A DNA stretch of 64,000 nucleotides from Candidatus Accumulibacter meliphilus (lineage in GTDB: Bacteria > Pseudomonadota > Gammaproteobacteria > Burkholderiales > Rhodocyclaceae): assembly GCA_003332265.1 (NCBI GenBank), contig QPGA01000001.1, positions 141,358-205,357 of the forward strand, given 5' to 3'. A program made the translations under genes and the position numbers. Below are positions 39,001 to 46,945 of this stretch, one piece after another. The notes beneath the pieces are model-generated. The model had not been told where the DNA came from. It saw only the letters and a program-made list of their open reading frames with translations, and did not search any database. Numbering within the stretch: position 1 is the stretch's first letter; the number at the start of each line of letters is the position of its first letter.

Positions 39001-39542
39001 GCCTGCAAGCGTTTATCCAGCAGTTCGAGAGCCAACGCCCGCTCGCGTGCGCTGCCACCACGCACCGCATCGAAGAGCACCAGCAGCTCGCACAGCGACG
39101 GGTTGCGCGCAGCCGCCTCCGGCACGCGCGGGTAGAGCGGGTACAACGCGATTCCGCGCACCGTACCGTTCCTGTGCGGCCATACCGGCAGCGGATCGTT
39201 GCTCGGAATAATCAGATCCTTCAAAGGCGTCGCCGCGTAGCCGGTAGCCATGCCACGCGTCAGGCTGCCGCGTGTGGCCGGAAAGCAGTAGCGCGCGCCG
39301 TGCTGAACAAACGCGCGCAGCGCCGCAAGGATCACTGTCGCCTTTCCACCACTGTCCTTGTGCGCCAATTGGGCGGTGACAGCCCGTTCGATACCCGCAT
39401 GGACCTCGGACGCCGTCATGCCCAGCTCAGCCGCAAGCGCCGCATAGGTCGGCGCGGAGCCGCGCTCCAGGGCCAGGCGCAACAGCACCACCAGATCCTG
39501 GGGGCGCAGTACGATTTGCGGATTGGACTTCGAGCGTGCCAC
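38997..39542 (-). CDS. HTH protein paired with the nucleotidyltransferase (AbiEi-like antitoxin role)
   Basis: 181 residues, intact. A MarR/winged-helix-like N-terminus (VLRPQDLVVLLRLALERGSAPTYAALAAELGMTASEVHAGIERA) is followed by a unique C-terminal part. It overlaps the nucleotidyltransferase by ATGA, the arrangement of AbiE-type antitoxin-toxin pairs, where the first protein represses the operon and neutralises the second. Here the antitoxin-side gene is whole while the toxin side is broken. Family membership is inference from fold and pairing. Located between hsdS and hsdR. Confidence 0.75.
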   Translation of the reverse strand: MARSKSNPQIVLRPQDLVVLLRLALERGSAPTYAALAAELGMTASEVHAGIERAVTAQLAHKDSGGKATVILAALRAFVQHGARYCFPATRGSLTRGMATGYAATPLKDLIIPSNDPLPVWPHRNGTVRGIALYPLYPRVPEAAARNPSLCELLVLFDAVRGGSARERALALELLDKRLQA

Positions 39543-39623
39543 TGAAAGACTCCCTCATTCGCTATTCGCGAATAGCGAATATATGCCTTTGGGGAGGAAT
39601 GGGCAACACCAGGGGGCCGCCAC

Positions 39624-40608
39624 TCAGGTGGCCTCAACGTCGATCTGGCCGGAAAGCCGGCGGGGCAGGAGGAGGCCGCGGGTGTGGCGGAGGTTTTGTT
39701 TTTGAGTTCAAGAATTCGAACTTGGGCCAGCATCCCGCCGGCAATGGCTTGAAAACGCATCTGCAAGTTGCGAGGTGGCACCACGACCCCGATGCCGTGA
39801 ATGTCATTTCGATTGAGCGTGGGCACGGCAGCACCGGAGTTGAACTGCTGCAGATCGAGCGACGAGAGAAGGTAGTAAGCGTAGAGTGGCTCGGCTTTGG
39901 GTAGGTCAAAGCCACGCGGAAGAACCAACACGTCGTCTAGACGCGCGGCCTCCCACCCCTGCGGAATGTCGCCGAGGGGGAGGCGACGCGGGGGTGGTCT
40001 TCGTGGCAGGGGAGGCGGAAGTGGACGAACCACTCGCGGTAGAGGGCGCGGGCGATAGCCTCCAGAATTTTGATGCGCCGTTGGCTGTTCTCGATCAGTT
40101 CGTCGTAGGCCGACAGGATGCCCGCGATGTGTTGCTGGACAGGAAGTGGCGGAACCGGGAGCCGAAATTCTTTGATCAGCTTGCCGCTAAGGTTCCGTTG
40201 AGCGCCCCCCGACGCAACTTTCAATAGCAGATGACGGCGCCCCTTGAGGGCGTAAAAAAAATAGCGCGGGTCGCACTTTTCCTTGTTCACGATCATTGCT
40301 GAGCATGCTTGGTTCGTTGCTGCTGGTGTACGCAGCATCCCCATGCTTGTGATTGTTCTTCCGTCGCCATACATGGCCATCAAGACCGTGTCGGCAGGGA
40401 AAAGCTTTGCCGAGGTTTCTTTCAGAGCCCTTTCCGTAGTGCGTTCCTCAGCAGGGCGCAAATACCAGTCCTCAAGTTCCCCGGTCTTGTACCAATCTAT
40501 GGTTCCACCATCGTAAAAGTCAGCGCGACTTCGCAATGGCGTCGAGCCCGCAGTGACCCTTTCGCAGAGGGCATCAATTGGTATGTCACCAAAAGACACC
40601 CCCACCAT
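39624..40608 (-). pseudogene. hsdS: type I restriction enzyme specificity subunit, decayed
   Basis: The start MVGVSFGDIPIDALCERV overlaps the hsdM stop. The first target-recognition domain and the conserved helix (LPVPPLPVQQHIAGILSAYDELIENSQRRIKILE...REWFVHFR) are intact. The frame then shifts near 39980; in the new phase GDIPQGWEAARLDDVLVLPRGFDLPK joins directly to AEPLYAYYLLSSLDLQQFNSG, so most of the second recognition domain is missing. A further one-base shift near 39690 is needed to read the normal end (LRHTRG..SGQIDVEAT, stop 39624-39626). Specificity would be lost. Confidence 0.88.
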
Positions 40609-41921
40609 CACGCCTCGATAATCTGCGCCACGTTCGCAGCGATAATCGGCTCCAGCTCCCGTGCTTGCGCATTCAGCACTTCCAGTTCCTCGTTCAGGGT
40701 TTCGAGCTGTCCCTTGAAGTCCTCGTCGCTCACGTTCTGGCCCGGCGCGACGCCGACGTAACGGCCGGGGTTTAGCGACCAGCCCTGGGCTTCGATTTCG
40801 GCCAGGGTCGCGGCTTTGCACAGGCCGGGGACGTCGCGATAGCGGAGTTCTCCCTCTCCCCGGCCCTCTCCCGCGAGGGGAGAGGGAGAGAAGGTTTCCC
40901 TGAGCCTGGTGGCCGTCTCGCTGCCGCCGACTGTCAGGTCGAGCGCTTCGCCGCGATAGAGGCGTACCAGGTTGGCGATGAAGCCGATTTGTGCCGGCGT
41001 CCAGTCGCGGTGGGCGCGATCGAATTGGCGGTAGATGTGGCGGGCGTCGATAAAGAGCACGCTGTCGGCGCGTGCTGTCTTGGCCTTGCCCTTGTCGAGG
41101 AACCACAGGGTGCAGGGCAGGGTGACGGTGTAGAACATGTTGGGGCCGACGGCAACCATGACGTCGACCGCGCGCGCTTCGATCAGCTTCCGGCGCAGTT
41201 CCTGCTCGGAGGAGCGGGCGTCCGACGCCGAGTTGGCCATGACGAAGCCGGCGCGACCGTGGCTGTTCAAGGCCGAGTAGAAGAGCTGAATCCACAGGGA
41301 GTTGGCGTTGTCGGTGCGCGGCAGGCCGAAGGGGAAGCGGCGGCCGGCGCCGACCATGTCCGCCAGGCGTTCCCTGTCGACCGCGTTGACGTTCAAGGGC
41401 GGATTGGCAAGGACGAAATCGAACTCGCCGAAAGCGTCGTAGTCGAGCGTCGCCGGAATCTCCGAGACTTTCTTCAGCAGCTCCTTGAGCAGGGTGCTGG
41501 TGAACAGGTTGTAGGTCTTGGGCAGCACACCGGCGAGCGGCGGGTTGTGCCTCTCGATCTCGCGCATGGCGGCGTTGACCCGGGCGCCGATGTCGGCGAC
41601 CCTCGGACAGCGTCAGCAGGTAGTCGAAGCGCGCCTCGGGGGCGAGATAGAGGATTCCTTCGGCGTGGTAGGCGGCGGGCTCATCGACGCGGCTGCTGCG
41701 TCTGAAAATTCGCGCGCTGATGCCTTGGCGCCTTCGACTCTGCTGCGCTGGATGGCAAAGCGCAGCTCGGCGAAACGCAGGAAGATGAGACCGAGGATGG
41801 AGCCGGAGTACTCCTGCGCCTTGAGGCCGGAATTGGCACGGAACTGGTCGGCGGCATCCCTCAGGCGCTTTTCCAGCGAAGTGGAAGCGGCGTCTTTTTC
41901 GGAGGGGGCGATCCAGAGCAT
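40608..41921 (-). pseudogene. hsdM: type I restriction enzyme modification subunit, two frameshifts
   Basis: The N-terminal part from the ATG at 41921 (SLEKRLRDAADQFRANSGLKAQEYSGSILGLIFLRF) runs in one phase, the middle ([22 protein letters not shown]) in another, and the methyltransferase body from about 41600 ([31 protein letters not shown]) returns to the first. Shifts lie near 41700 and 41603. The catalytic NPPL motif is present as [11 protein letters not shown]. The segment [15 protein letters not shown] inside the body is read from an inserted repeat core. Followed by hsdS with a one-base overlap. Confidence 0.88.
40853..40893. repeat. repeat core inside hsdM
   Basis: CCCTCTCCC-GCGA-GGGGAGAGGG hairpin with flanking TCTCCCCGG, related to the second stem of the interspersed element. 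In hsdM phase it reads [14 protein letters not shown], keeping the frame open. Confidence 0.7.
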
Positions 41922-42080
41922 GGCGAGGGCAATCCGGGGAAACGCGGCATTGTCCGGCAAACCGCACTCGCGACCAAAAGACTGGCATGGTTTTTCGATG
42001 GCGAACGACGACGAACGACGACGATTCTGGAGACGACAAAAAGCCCGACCTTGTGAGCCGGGCTATCTGCCTGATTTCTT

Positions 42081-42156
42081 TGGTGGGTCGGGTGAGGCTC
42101 GAACTCACGACCAATGGATTAAAAGTCCAGTGCTCTACCGACTGAGCTACCGACCC
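42081..42156 (-). tRNA. tRNA-Lys (anticodon UUU)
   Basis: Folds as a full cloverleaf on the minus strand: acceptor GGGTCGG/CCGACCC, D arm with AGCTCAGTCGGTAGAGC, anticodon arm CTGGACTTTTAATCCAT with loop CTTTTAA (anticodon TTT), T arm GTGAGTTCGAGCCTCAC, discriminator A and encoded CCA (42083-42081). Its 3' end points toward the decayed restriction island. Confidence 0.97.
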
Positions 42157-42170
42157 CCGAGGAGGGCCGA

Positions 42171-42199
42171 ATTATAGGCAAGGGGCAGATGCCTGTCAA
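42171..42199 (-). promoter_or_regulatory. consensus sigma-70 promoter of tRNA-Lys
   Basis: On the minus strand TTGACA (42199-42194) and TATAAT (42176-42171) are separated by 17 bp, a perfect consensus promoter. The predicted start is about 8 bases before the tRNA 5' end. Confidence 0.92.
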
Positions 42200-42410
42200 T
42201 GCCATGGTTGCCTGAAAAGCGTAGCGAATGCTGTTGCCTTGGGGCAGGCAAGAAAAGACATGCGATGCCGATCGGGCGGGGGCTCGGATGCGTTCGCTGC
42301 TTCGCGCGATAATGGCGGCTTGCCAGGCACGCCGCTGGCTGAAACCGATTCTCTCCTGCCGGGTCTATCCCGGCTTCTGCGCCAAAACCTGACGACCCCC
42401 TGGAAGCCCG

Positions 42411-43433
42411 ATGGATCCCTTGACTCATGCCCTGCTCGGCGCGACGGCCGCGCAACTTGCCCTTGGCCCGCGCCTCGGTCGCCAAGCATGGCTGCTCGGC
42501 GCCGTCGGTGGCGTGCTGCCCGACGCCGACATCCTGATCCGCAGTTCGGCCGACCCCTTGCTGGCGATTCAGTACCATCGTCATTTCACGCACGCGCTGG
42601 CCTTCATTCCCGTGGGTGGCGTCGTCGCCGCCTTGCCCTGGCTGGCACGAGCGCGGCATCGCCCGAACTGGCGGCCGATTGTGGCGGCGACAACCATCGG
42701 CTACGCAACCCATGCCGTGCTCGACGCCTGTACCAACTACGGGACGCACCTGCTGTGGCCGTTTTCGCCGCTGCGCGTCGCCTGGCATTGGGTCACGACC
42801 ATCGGCCCGCTGCTGACCCTGATGCTGCTGATCGGCCTGGTCTTCGCCGTCCGCCGGGGTTCGCGATCGCCGGCTGCTGTGGCGCTGGCGCTCAGTGTCG
42901 CCTACGTCGGGACGGCGGCCTGGCAGCGCGAGCGCGCGCTCGACATGCAGGTCCGCATCGCTGCCGCCCGTGGTCATCCGCTCGATCGCGCCGAGATGTT
43001 TCCGACGGTCGGCAATCCGCTGCTCTGGCGATCGGTCTATCAATCGGGGGACACTCTCTACACCGACCGCTTGCGCGTCGTGAGTAGCGCGGCGACGAGC
43101 TGGAAGCAAGGCAGCACGGTCGAACTGCTGCTGGAGAAAGATCTGCCGCCGCAGGCGCTGGCCGATGAACGGGTTCGCCGCGACTATGCGCGCTTCAACT
43201 ATTTTTCGGCCGGCTGGGTGGCGCGCGCCACGGCTGACCCGAGCGTGATCGGCGACGCGCGCTACTCGCTGCGTACAGACGGCTTCGAGCCGATCTGGGG
43301 CGTCCGTTTCCACCCCGGCACCGCAAGGCCCACCGAGTGGGTCGACCGGACGATCAAGAACCGTGTGCCGATCAGCGAGCTGTGGCGTGAGCTAAAGGGT
43401 ACGGCAGTTGGTTACGGCCCACTTCCGGGGTGA
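42411..43433 (+). CDS. YdjM/DUF457-type metal-dependent hydrolase-like membrane protein
   Basis: 340 residues starting MDPLTHALLGATAAQLALG, with GAVGGVLPDADIL and HRHFTHALAFIP: the HxxxG, D-x-D and H-x-x-x-T-H residues form the metal-ligand signature of the LexA-inducible YdjM/YfhO-like family. Five or so membrane segments occupy residues 60-180; the C-terminal half is soluble and lacks known motifs. Function in cells is not established. Monocistronic, upstream of the convergent PEP-CTERM gene. Confidence 0.85.
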   Translation: MDPLTHALLGATAAQLALGPRLGRQAWLLGAVGGVLPDADILIRSSADPLLAIQYHRHFTHALAFIPVGGVVAALPWLARARHRPNWRPIVAATTIGYATHAVLDACTNYGTHLLWPFSPLRVAWHWVTTIGPLLTLMLLIGLVFAVRRGSRSPAAVALALSVAYVGTAAWQRERALDMQVRIAAARGHPLDRAEMFPTVGNPLLWRSVYQSGDTLYTDRLRVVSSAATSWKQGSTVELLLEKDLPPQALADERVRRDYARFNYFSAGWVARATADPSVIGDARYSLRTDGFEPIWGVRFHPGTARPTEWVDRTIKNRVPISELWRELKGTAVGYGPLPG

Positions 43434-43434
43434 C

Positions 43435-43464
43435 TTTGCCAGCCGGACAGAGCCGACTGGCAAA
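43435..43464 (+). terminator. possible terminator hairpin
   Basis: TTTGCCAG (43435-43442) pairs with CTGGCAAA (43457-43464) around a 14-base loop, directly after the stop at 43431-43433. No T-run follows, so activity is uncertain. Confidence 0.45.
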
Positions 43465-43564
43465 GAAACCTGGAGCGCGTCGTAGCGTTGGCGGCGAAGC
43501 CGTTCTGCTATTCAACGCGCCCTGTTCATCGTGCCGGGTTTGCCGTAGCTGCCGGCTGCGCTGA

Positions 43565-44368
43565 TCATCCCTTGGCGGGCTCGCGCCTGCGTCTCGCGGT
43601 CGCGCCCAGTGCCGCCAGGCTCAAACCCAGCAGGGCAAGGGTCGCTGGCTCGGGGACCTTGATCTGCAGACTATTCCAGGCGTTCCAGCCGATGCCCTCG
43701 CCTACGCTGGGGAAGAAGGGCGCGCTGCGCATGCCGGATTCGTTGAAGCGCACGGCCAGCACCTGGGTGATATCGAAAAGCGACTCGTTCCAATAGAAGT
43801 CGAACGGGTCCTGCTCGCGGCCGTTCGGGCTGATCCAGAAAGTGTCCCAGAGGTTGGCCGGCCCATACCGGAACCAACCGCGAGACTTTCCATTGACATC
43901 GATCAATTCGAGCGACAGATCCCAAACACCGACTGGAGGATAGACCGAAAAGTGAATCATGCTGCTGCCGCTTCCCATGTTTACCGTGCCATTGCCGGTC
44001 GGGTCGAAGCGATAGTCCCACCAGGCGATGGCGAGATTATCGTTTTCGGGCAGTTCCCACCCCATGACCAACGTGTTATCAACGGTGTTGCCATCTGGGT
44101 CGCTTACCCCATCAACATCGCCAAGCAGCGTTGCGGCCATCACCTGCAGGGGAACGCCCTGGGTAAGGTAGAACGCCATGGCGGCTTGGGTCAGGGGAGC
44201 GTCGTTTTGCGAAGGAACGATATTTCCGGCGTCGATCGCCTGCTGCCAGGAAGTGCCGGTCGGGATATTGGCCACCACCGTTGCGCCCGCTGTCGCCGAC
44301 GCCAGCATTGCCAGTGCGGCGAAGAGAAAGCTTCGGCCTTTCTTGATCTGCGTTTGATTATCAAACAT
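43565..44368 (-). CDS. PEP-CTERM sorting-domain protein
   Basis: 267 residues. Signal peptide (about 16-30, FLFAALAMLASATAGA), a beta-rich body with many Trp and Tyr residues (AIAWWDYRFDP; WDLSLELIDVNGKSRGWFRYG), then VPEP, a hydrophobic helix (ATLALLGLSLAALGA) and a basic end with TARRRREP. The tail would be processed by exosortase XrtA. Base composition is lower in GC than the neighbours. The start at 44368 is near a GGAGG on the minus strand (GGAGGCAAACAC). A sigma-54 promoter at 44606 implies a long leader of about 225 nt. Confidence 0.9.
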   Translation of the reverse strand: MFDNQTQIKKGRSFLFAALAMLASATAGATVVANIPTGTSWQQAIDAGNIVPSQNDAPLTQAAMAFYLTQGVPLQVMAATLLGDVDGVSDPDGNTVDNTLVMGWELPENDNLAIAWWDYRFDPTGNGTVNMGSGSSMIHFSVYPPVGVWDLSLELIDVNGKSRGWFRYGPANLWDTFWISPNGREQDPFDFYWNESLFDITQVLAVRFNESGMRSAPFFPSVGEGIGWNAWNSLQIKVPEPATLALLGLSLAALGATARRRREPAKG

Positions 44369-44605
44369 GTGTTTGCCTCCATTGCGTTGGTCACGAAAGC
44401 ACTCAAAAGATGGACTGCTCGTTGCCGAGAAGTCGATTCGTCAACCGAGAATCGTCAATGCGAATCGGTCAAATCTGCGAAGCTAAACAGGCTGTCAAAT
44501 AAGCAGCTCTTATTACACGGAGCATTCGTACGTCACGCTCCCGGGCCAGCCAGCGCTTTATTGCCTTGCGGCGATCCCTCGGCGACGCTAACCTTATCTA
44601 TCTAA

Positions 44606-44621
44606 AGCAATAATCAGGCCG
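44606..44621 (-). promoter_or_regulatory. sigma-54 (-24/-12) promoter of PEP-CTERM gene 2
   Basis: Minus-strand CGGCCTGATTATTGCT: GG (44620-44619) and GC (44608-44607) spaced by exactly 10 bp. It is nearly the same as the gene 1 promoter (GGCCT-N5-TTGCTTT). Confidence 0.75.
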
Positions 44622-44695
44622 AAAATAGAAACTTATAAATAATCAATGGGCTAAGCGCGTCGGCAAGGCATAGCCCCCGTGTTACCACGAAGAAG

Positions 44696-44713
44696 TGTAA
44701 AAAATTCCGACAG
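44696..44713. promoter_or_regulatory. shared upstream motif (PEP box), copy 2
   Basis: TGTAAAAAATTCCGACAG, 16/18 identical to the motif at 20172-20189 and in the same orientation relative to its gene. It lies about 76 bp upstream of the -24 element (about 65 bp in gene 1), roughly one helical turn different. Confidence 0.75.
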
Positions 44714-44737
44714 TCTTGTCAGGGAACGCACGTTATA

Positions 44738-45070
44738 TCAGCGCTCTGCCTGCTGCCGCGTACGCCGGCCATGGCGGAAGAAATCGCAAGCCGGATGCGC
44801 AGGGTATTCCTCGTCGTCGAGCTTGGGCGGGGTGCCCAGGCGGAGCGCTGCGGGGTGGCCGGAAAGGCCTCGGGCGAAGTCTTTTTCCGGTCCCGTGGCG
44901 CCCATCTTGAAGGGCGTGTGGCAATCCATGCAGCCGCCGACGCCAACCAGCAGGGCGCCGCGCTGGATGGTCGCCTTGTCGGCAGCCAGGGCGGGAGCGG
45001 TGAGGCCGAGGCCAAAGGCGAGGAGAGCAAGGACCGGTATGGGCGGGGTGGTGCGGGTAAGTGCTTTCAC
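44738..45070 (-). pseudogene. c-type cytochrome, truncated
   Basis: Signal peptide (to LTAPALAA) and a single haem site CMDCH inside GALLVGVGGCMDCHTPFKMGATGPEKDF, typical of small periplasmic diheme-like or monohaem cytochromes about 160 residues long. After LGTPPKLDDEEYPAHP the sequence no longer resembles the family and stops at 110 residues, so the Met-ligand half is missing. It follows the E1 beta gene by 12 bp on the same strand, and its end abuts the PEP-CTERM regulatory region. Confidence 0.75.
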
Positions 45071-45082
45071 GGGATTCTGCTT

Positions 45083-46108
45083 CTAAAGGTGCGCTTGCCC
45101 GCCGTTGCCGGGAGCAGCGCTGCCGAGGGGTAACGCCTGGAGGGGTGAGGCGTGGCCGCAGATGCTTCGTGCGGCCGCGAAGATTGCCGCTGCGTCGGGC
45201 GCGAAGGCCTGCTCCAGAGGGAAGCTGGCGGCGGCCGGTGCGTCCGGGCCGCCGAGGCGAACAATCGGCGCCCGCAGGCGGGTGAAGGCCTTTTCCGCGA
45301 CCTGCGCGGCGATTTCGGCGCCGACGCCAGCCATTCTGGCGGCTTCATGGACCACCACCAGCCGGCCGGTCTTGTGCACCGAGGCGAGAATGGCGCTCTC
45401 GTCCAGGGGTTTCAGGCTGCGCAGGTCGATGACTTCGGCGCCGATGCCCGCTGCGGCCAGTTGCTCGGCAGCCGCCAGGCAGCTGGGCACGGTCTTGCCG
45501 TAGGAAAGCAGGGTCACGTCGGCGCCTGGTCGCAGGATGCGGGCCTTGCCGAGCGGAACGACATGTTCACCGTCCGGTACTTCACCGGGCTCGTGGAGCA
45601 ATGCCAGATCGATGAAGAACAGCACCGCGTTGTCGTCGCGGATGGCGCTCTTCAACAGGCCCTTGAAGTCTGCTGCAGACGACGGCATGATGACCTTGAG
45701 GCCCGGGCTATGCACGAACCAGGCCTCGTTGTTGTGGTTGTGCTGCGCGCCGACGCCCCAGCCGCCGCCGGTCATTGCCAGGGTGACCAGGGGAAAGGAA
45801 AACTGGCCGCCGGAAATGAAGCGCAGCTTGCCCGCGCTGTTGATCAGTTCATCCATGGCGTAGCACAGGACGGGCGCGAAAAGCAGGTCGATCACCGGCC
45901 GCAGCCCGGTGGCGCCGGCACCGGCCGCGGTCCCGGCAGTGATGCCTTCGGCCAGCGGCGTGTTGCGTACGCGTGTCGCACCAAATTCGCTGACCAGCTC
46001 GTGGCGCTTGGTGGCAACGCCTTCACCGAAAACGAGTACCGTCGGGTCGCGGTGCATTTCTTCGGCGAGGGCTTCGCCGATGGCTGCACAGGGAGTCAGG
46101 ATGGGCAT
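45083..46108 (-). CDS. 2-oxoacid dehydrogenase E1 beta subunit
   Basis: 341 residues from the ATG at 46108, which has GAGG upstream; an ATG at 46132 would overlap E1 alpha by 14 bases. Transketolase-like pyrimidine domain (LVFGEGVATKR; RVRNTPLAEGITAGTAAGAGATGLRPVIDLLF; GGGWGVGAQHNHNNEAWFVHSPGLKVIMPS) and C-terminal domain (VTLLSYGKTVPSCLAAAEQLAAAGIGAEVIDLRSLKPLD; VVVHEAARMAGVGAEIA). It would act with E1 alpha on pyruvate, acetoin or a branched-chain oxoacid. No E2 or E3 gene is nearby, so the substrate is open. Confidence 0.9.
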   Translation of the reverse strand: MPILTPCAAIGEALAEEMHRDPTVLVFGEGVATKRHELVSEFGATRVRNTPLAEGITAGTAAGAGATGLRPVIDLLFAPVLCYAMDELINSAGKLRFISGGQFSFPLVTLAMTGGGWGVGAQHNHNNEAWFVHSPGLKVIMPSSAADFKGLLKSAIRDDNAVLFFIDLALLHEPGEVPDGEHVVPLGKARILRPGADVTLLSYGKTVPSCLAAAEQLAAAGIGAEVIDLRSLKPLDESAILASVHKTGRLVVVHEAARMAGVGAEIAAQVAEKAFTRLRAPIVRLGGPDAPAAASFPLEQAFAPDAAAIFAAARSICGHASPLQALPLGSAAPGNGGQAHL

Positions 46109-46118
46109 GGCTATGGCC

Positions 46119-46924
46119 TCAGGCGTAAACATCGGTGCTCAGTTCGTCCAGCGTCGGGAAGGGCGAGGCCTCGGCGAAAGCCAGGGCCGTCGCGATGCGC
46201 TGGCGCAGCCGCTGGTCGAGCGCGGCGGCGTCCGCGTGTGGCAAGCGGCCGTTGTCGGCGAGTCGCTGCCGCGAGCGTGCGATCGGGTCGCGAGCCAGCC
46301 AGGCGGAATGTTCGGTGGGGTCGACGTAGGCCTGGTCGTCGGGCTCGAAGTGGCCGCGGCTGCGGCAGGTCCAGGTTTCCAGCAGGAAGGGCCGGCCGCT
46401 GCCGCACACCTGTGCGCTGGCTTCAAGTGCCGCGTGCTGTACCGCCAGCACATCGTTGCCGTCCACCGTCGCGCTATCAATGCCGTAGGCTGCGCCCCGG
46501 TCGGCAATGTGCTCGCCCGTCATGGTTTCACGACGATGGACGAAGGCCTGCCACTGATTGTTCTCGCAGACATAGAGAATCGGCAGTTCCCAGACGGCGG
46601 CCAGGTTCAGGGATTCGTGGAAAACGCCTTCGCACGCGGCTCCGTCGCCGAAAAAGCAGGCGACGATTCCCGGGCGCCCGAGCATCTTCTGGGAGAGCGC
46701 AACGCCGGTCGCGAGGGACATCTCGCCGCCGACGATGGTCGAGGTGAGCACTACCCCGAGTTCACGCACCGAGATGTGCAGGGAACCGCTTTTCCCTTTG
46801 CAGTAGCCGCCACGACGCCCCGTCACCTCGGCCAGCAGGCGGCCGGGGTCGGCGCCACGCGCCAGTAGCCGCCGTCAGAGCTCAGCCGCTGCCGGGCGAA
46901 GGTCCGGATATCGATCGCCGCCAT
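46119..46924 (-). pseudogene. 2-oxoacid dehydrogenase E1 alpha subunit with internal deletion
   Basis: A plausible start is at 46924 (MAAIDIRTFARQRL), but after about 16 codons the phase is lost and the E1 alpha sequence resumes in another frame with ARGADPGRLLAEVTGRRGGYCKGK. About 65 residues of the N-terminal part that helps bind thiamine diphosphate and pairs the subunits are missing. The remaining 235 residues are intact, including the ThDP motif GDGAACEGVFHESLNLAAVWELPILYVCENNQ. Sits 21 bp after the PNPOx-GAF gene and just before E1 beta. A residual protein starting at an internal Met (46826) is possible. Confidence 0.75.
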
Positions 46925-46945
46925 GGCGGTCGAGCTGGGCACTGC

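Noticed and set aside
45152..46747. 531-residue plus-strand open frame
   Set aside because: Antisense to E1 beta and E1 alpha, composition typical of shadow frames.
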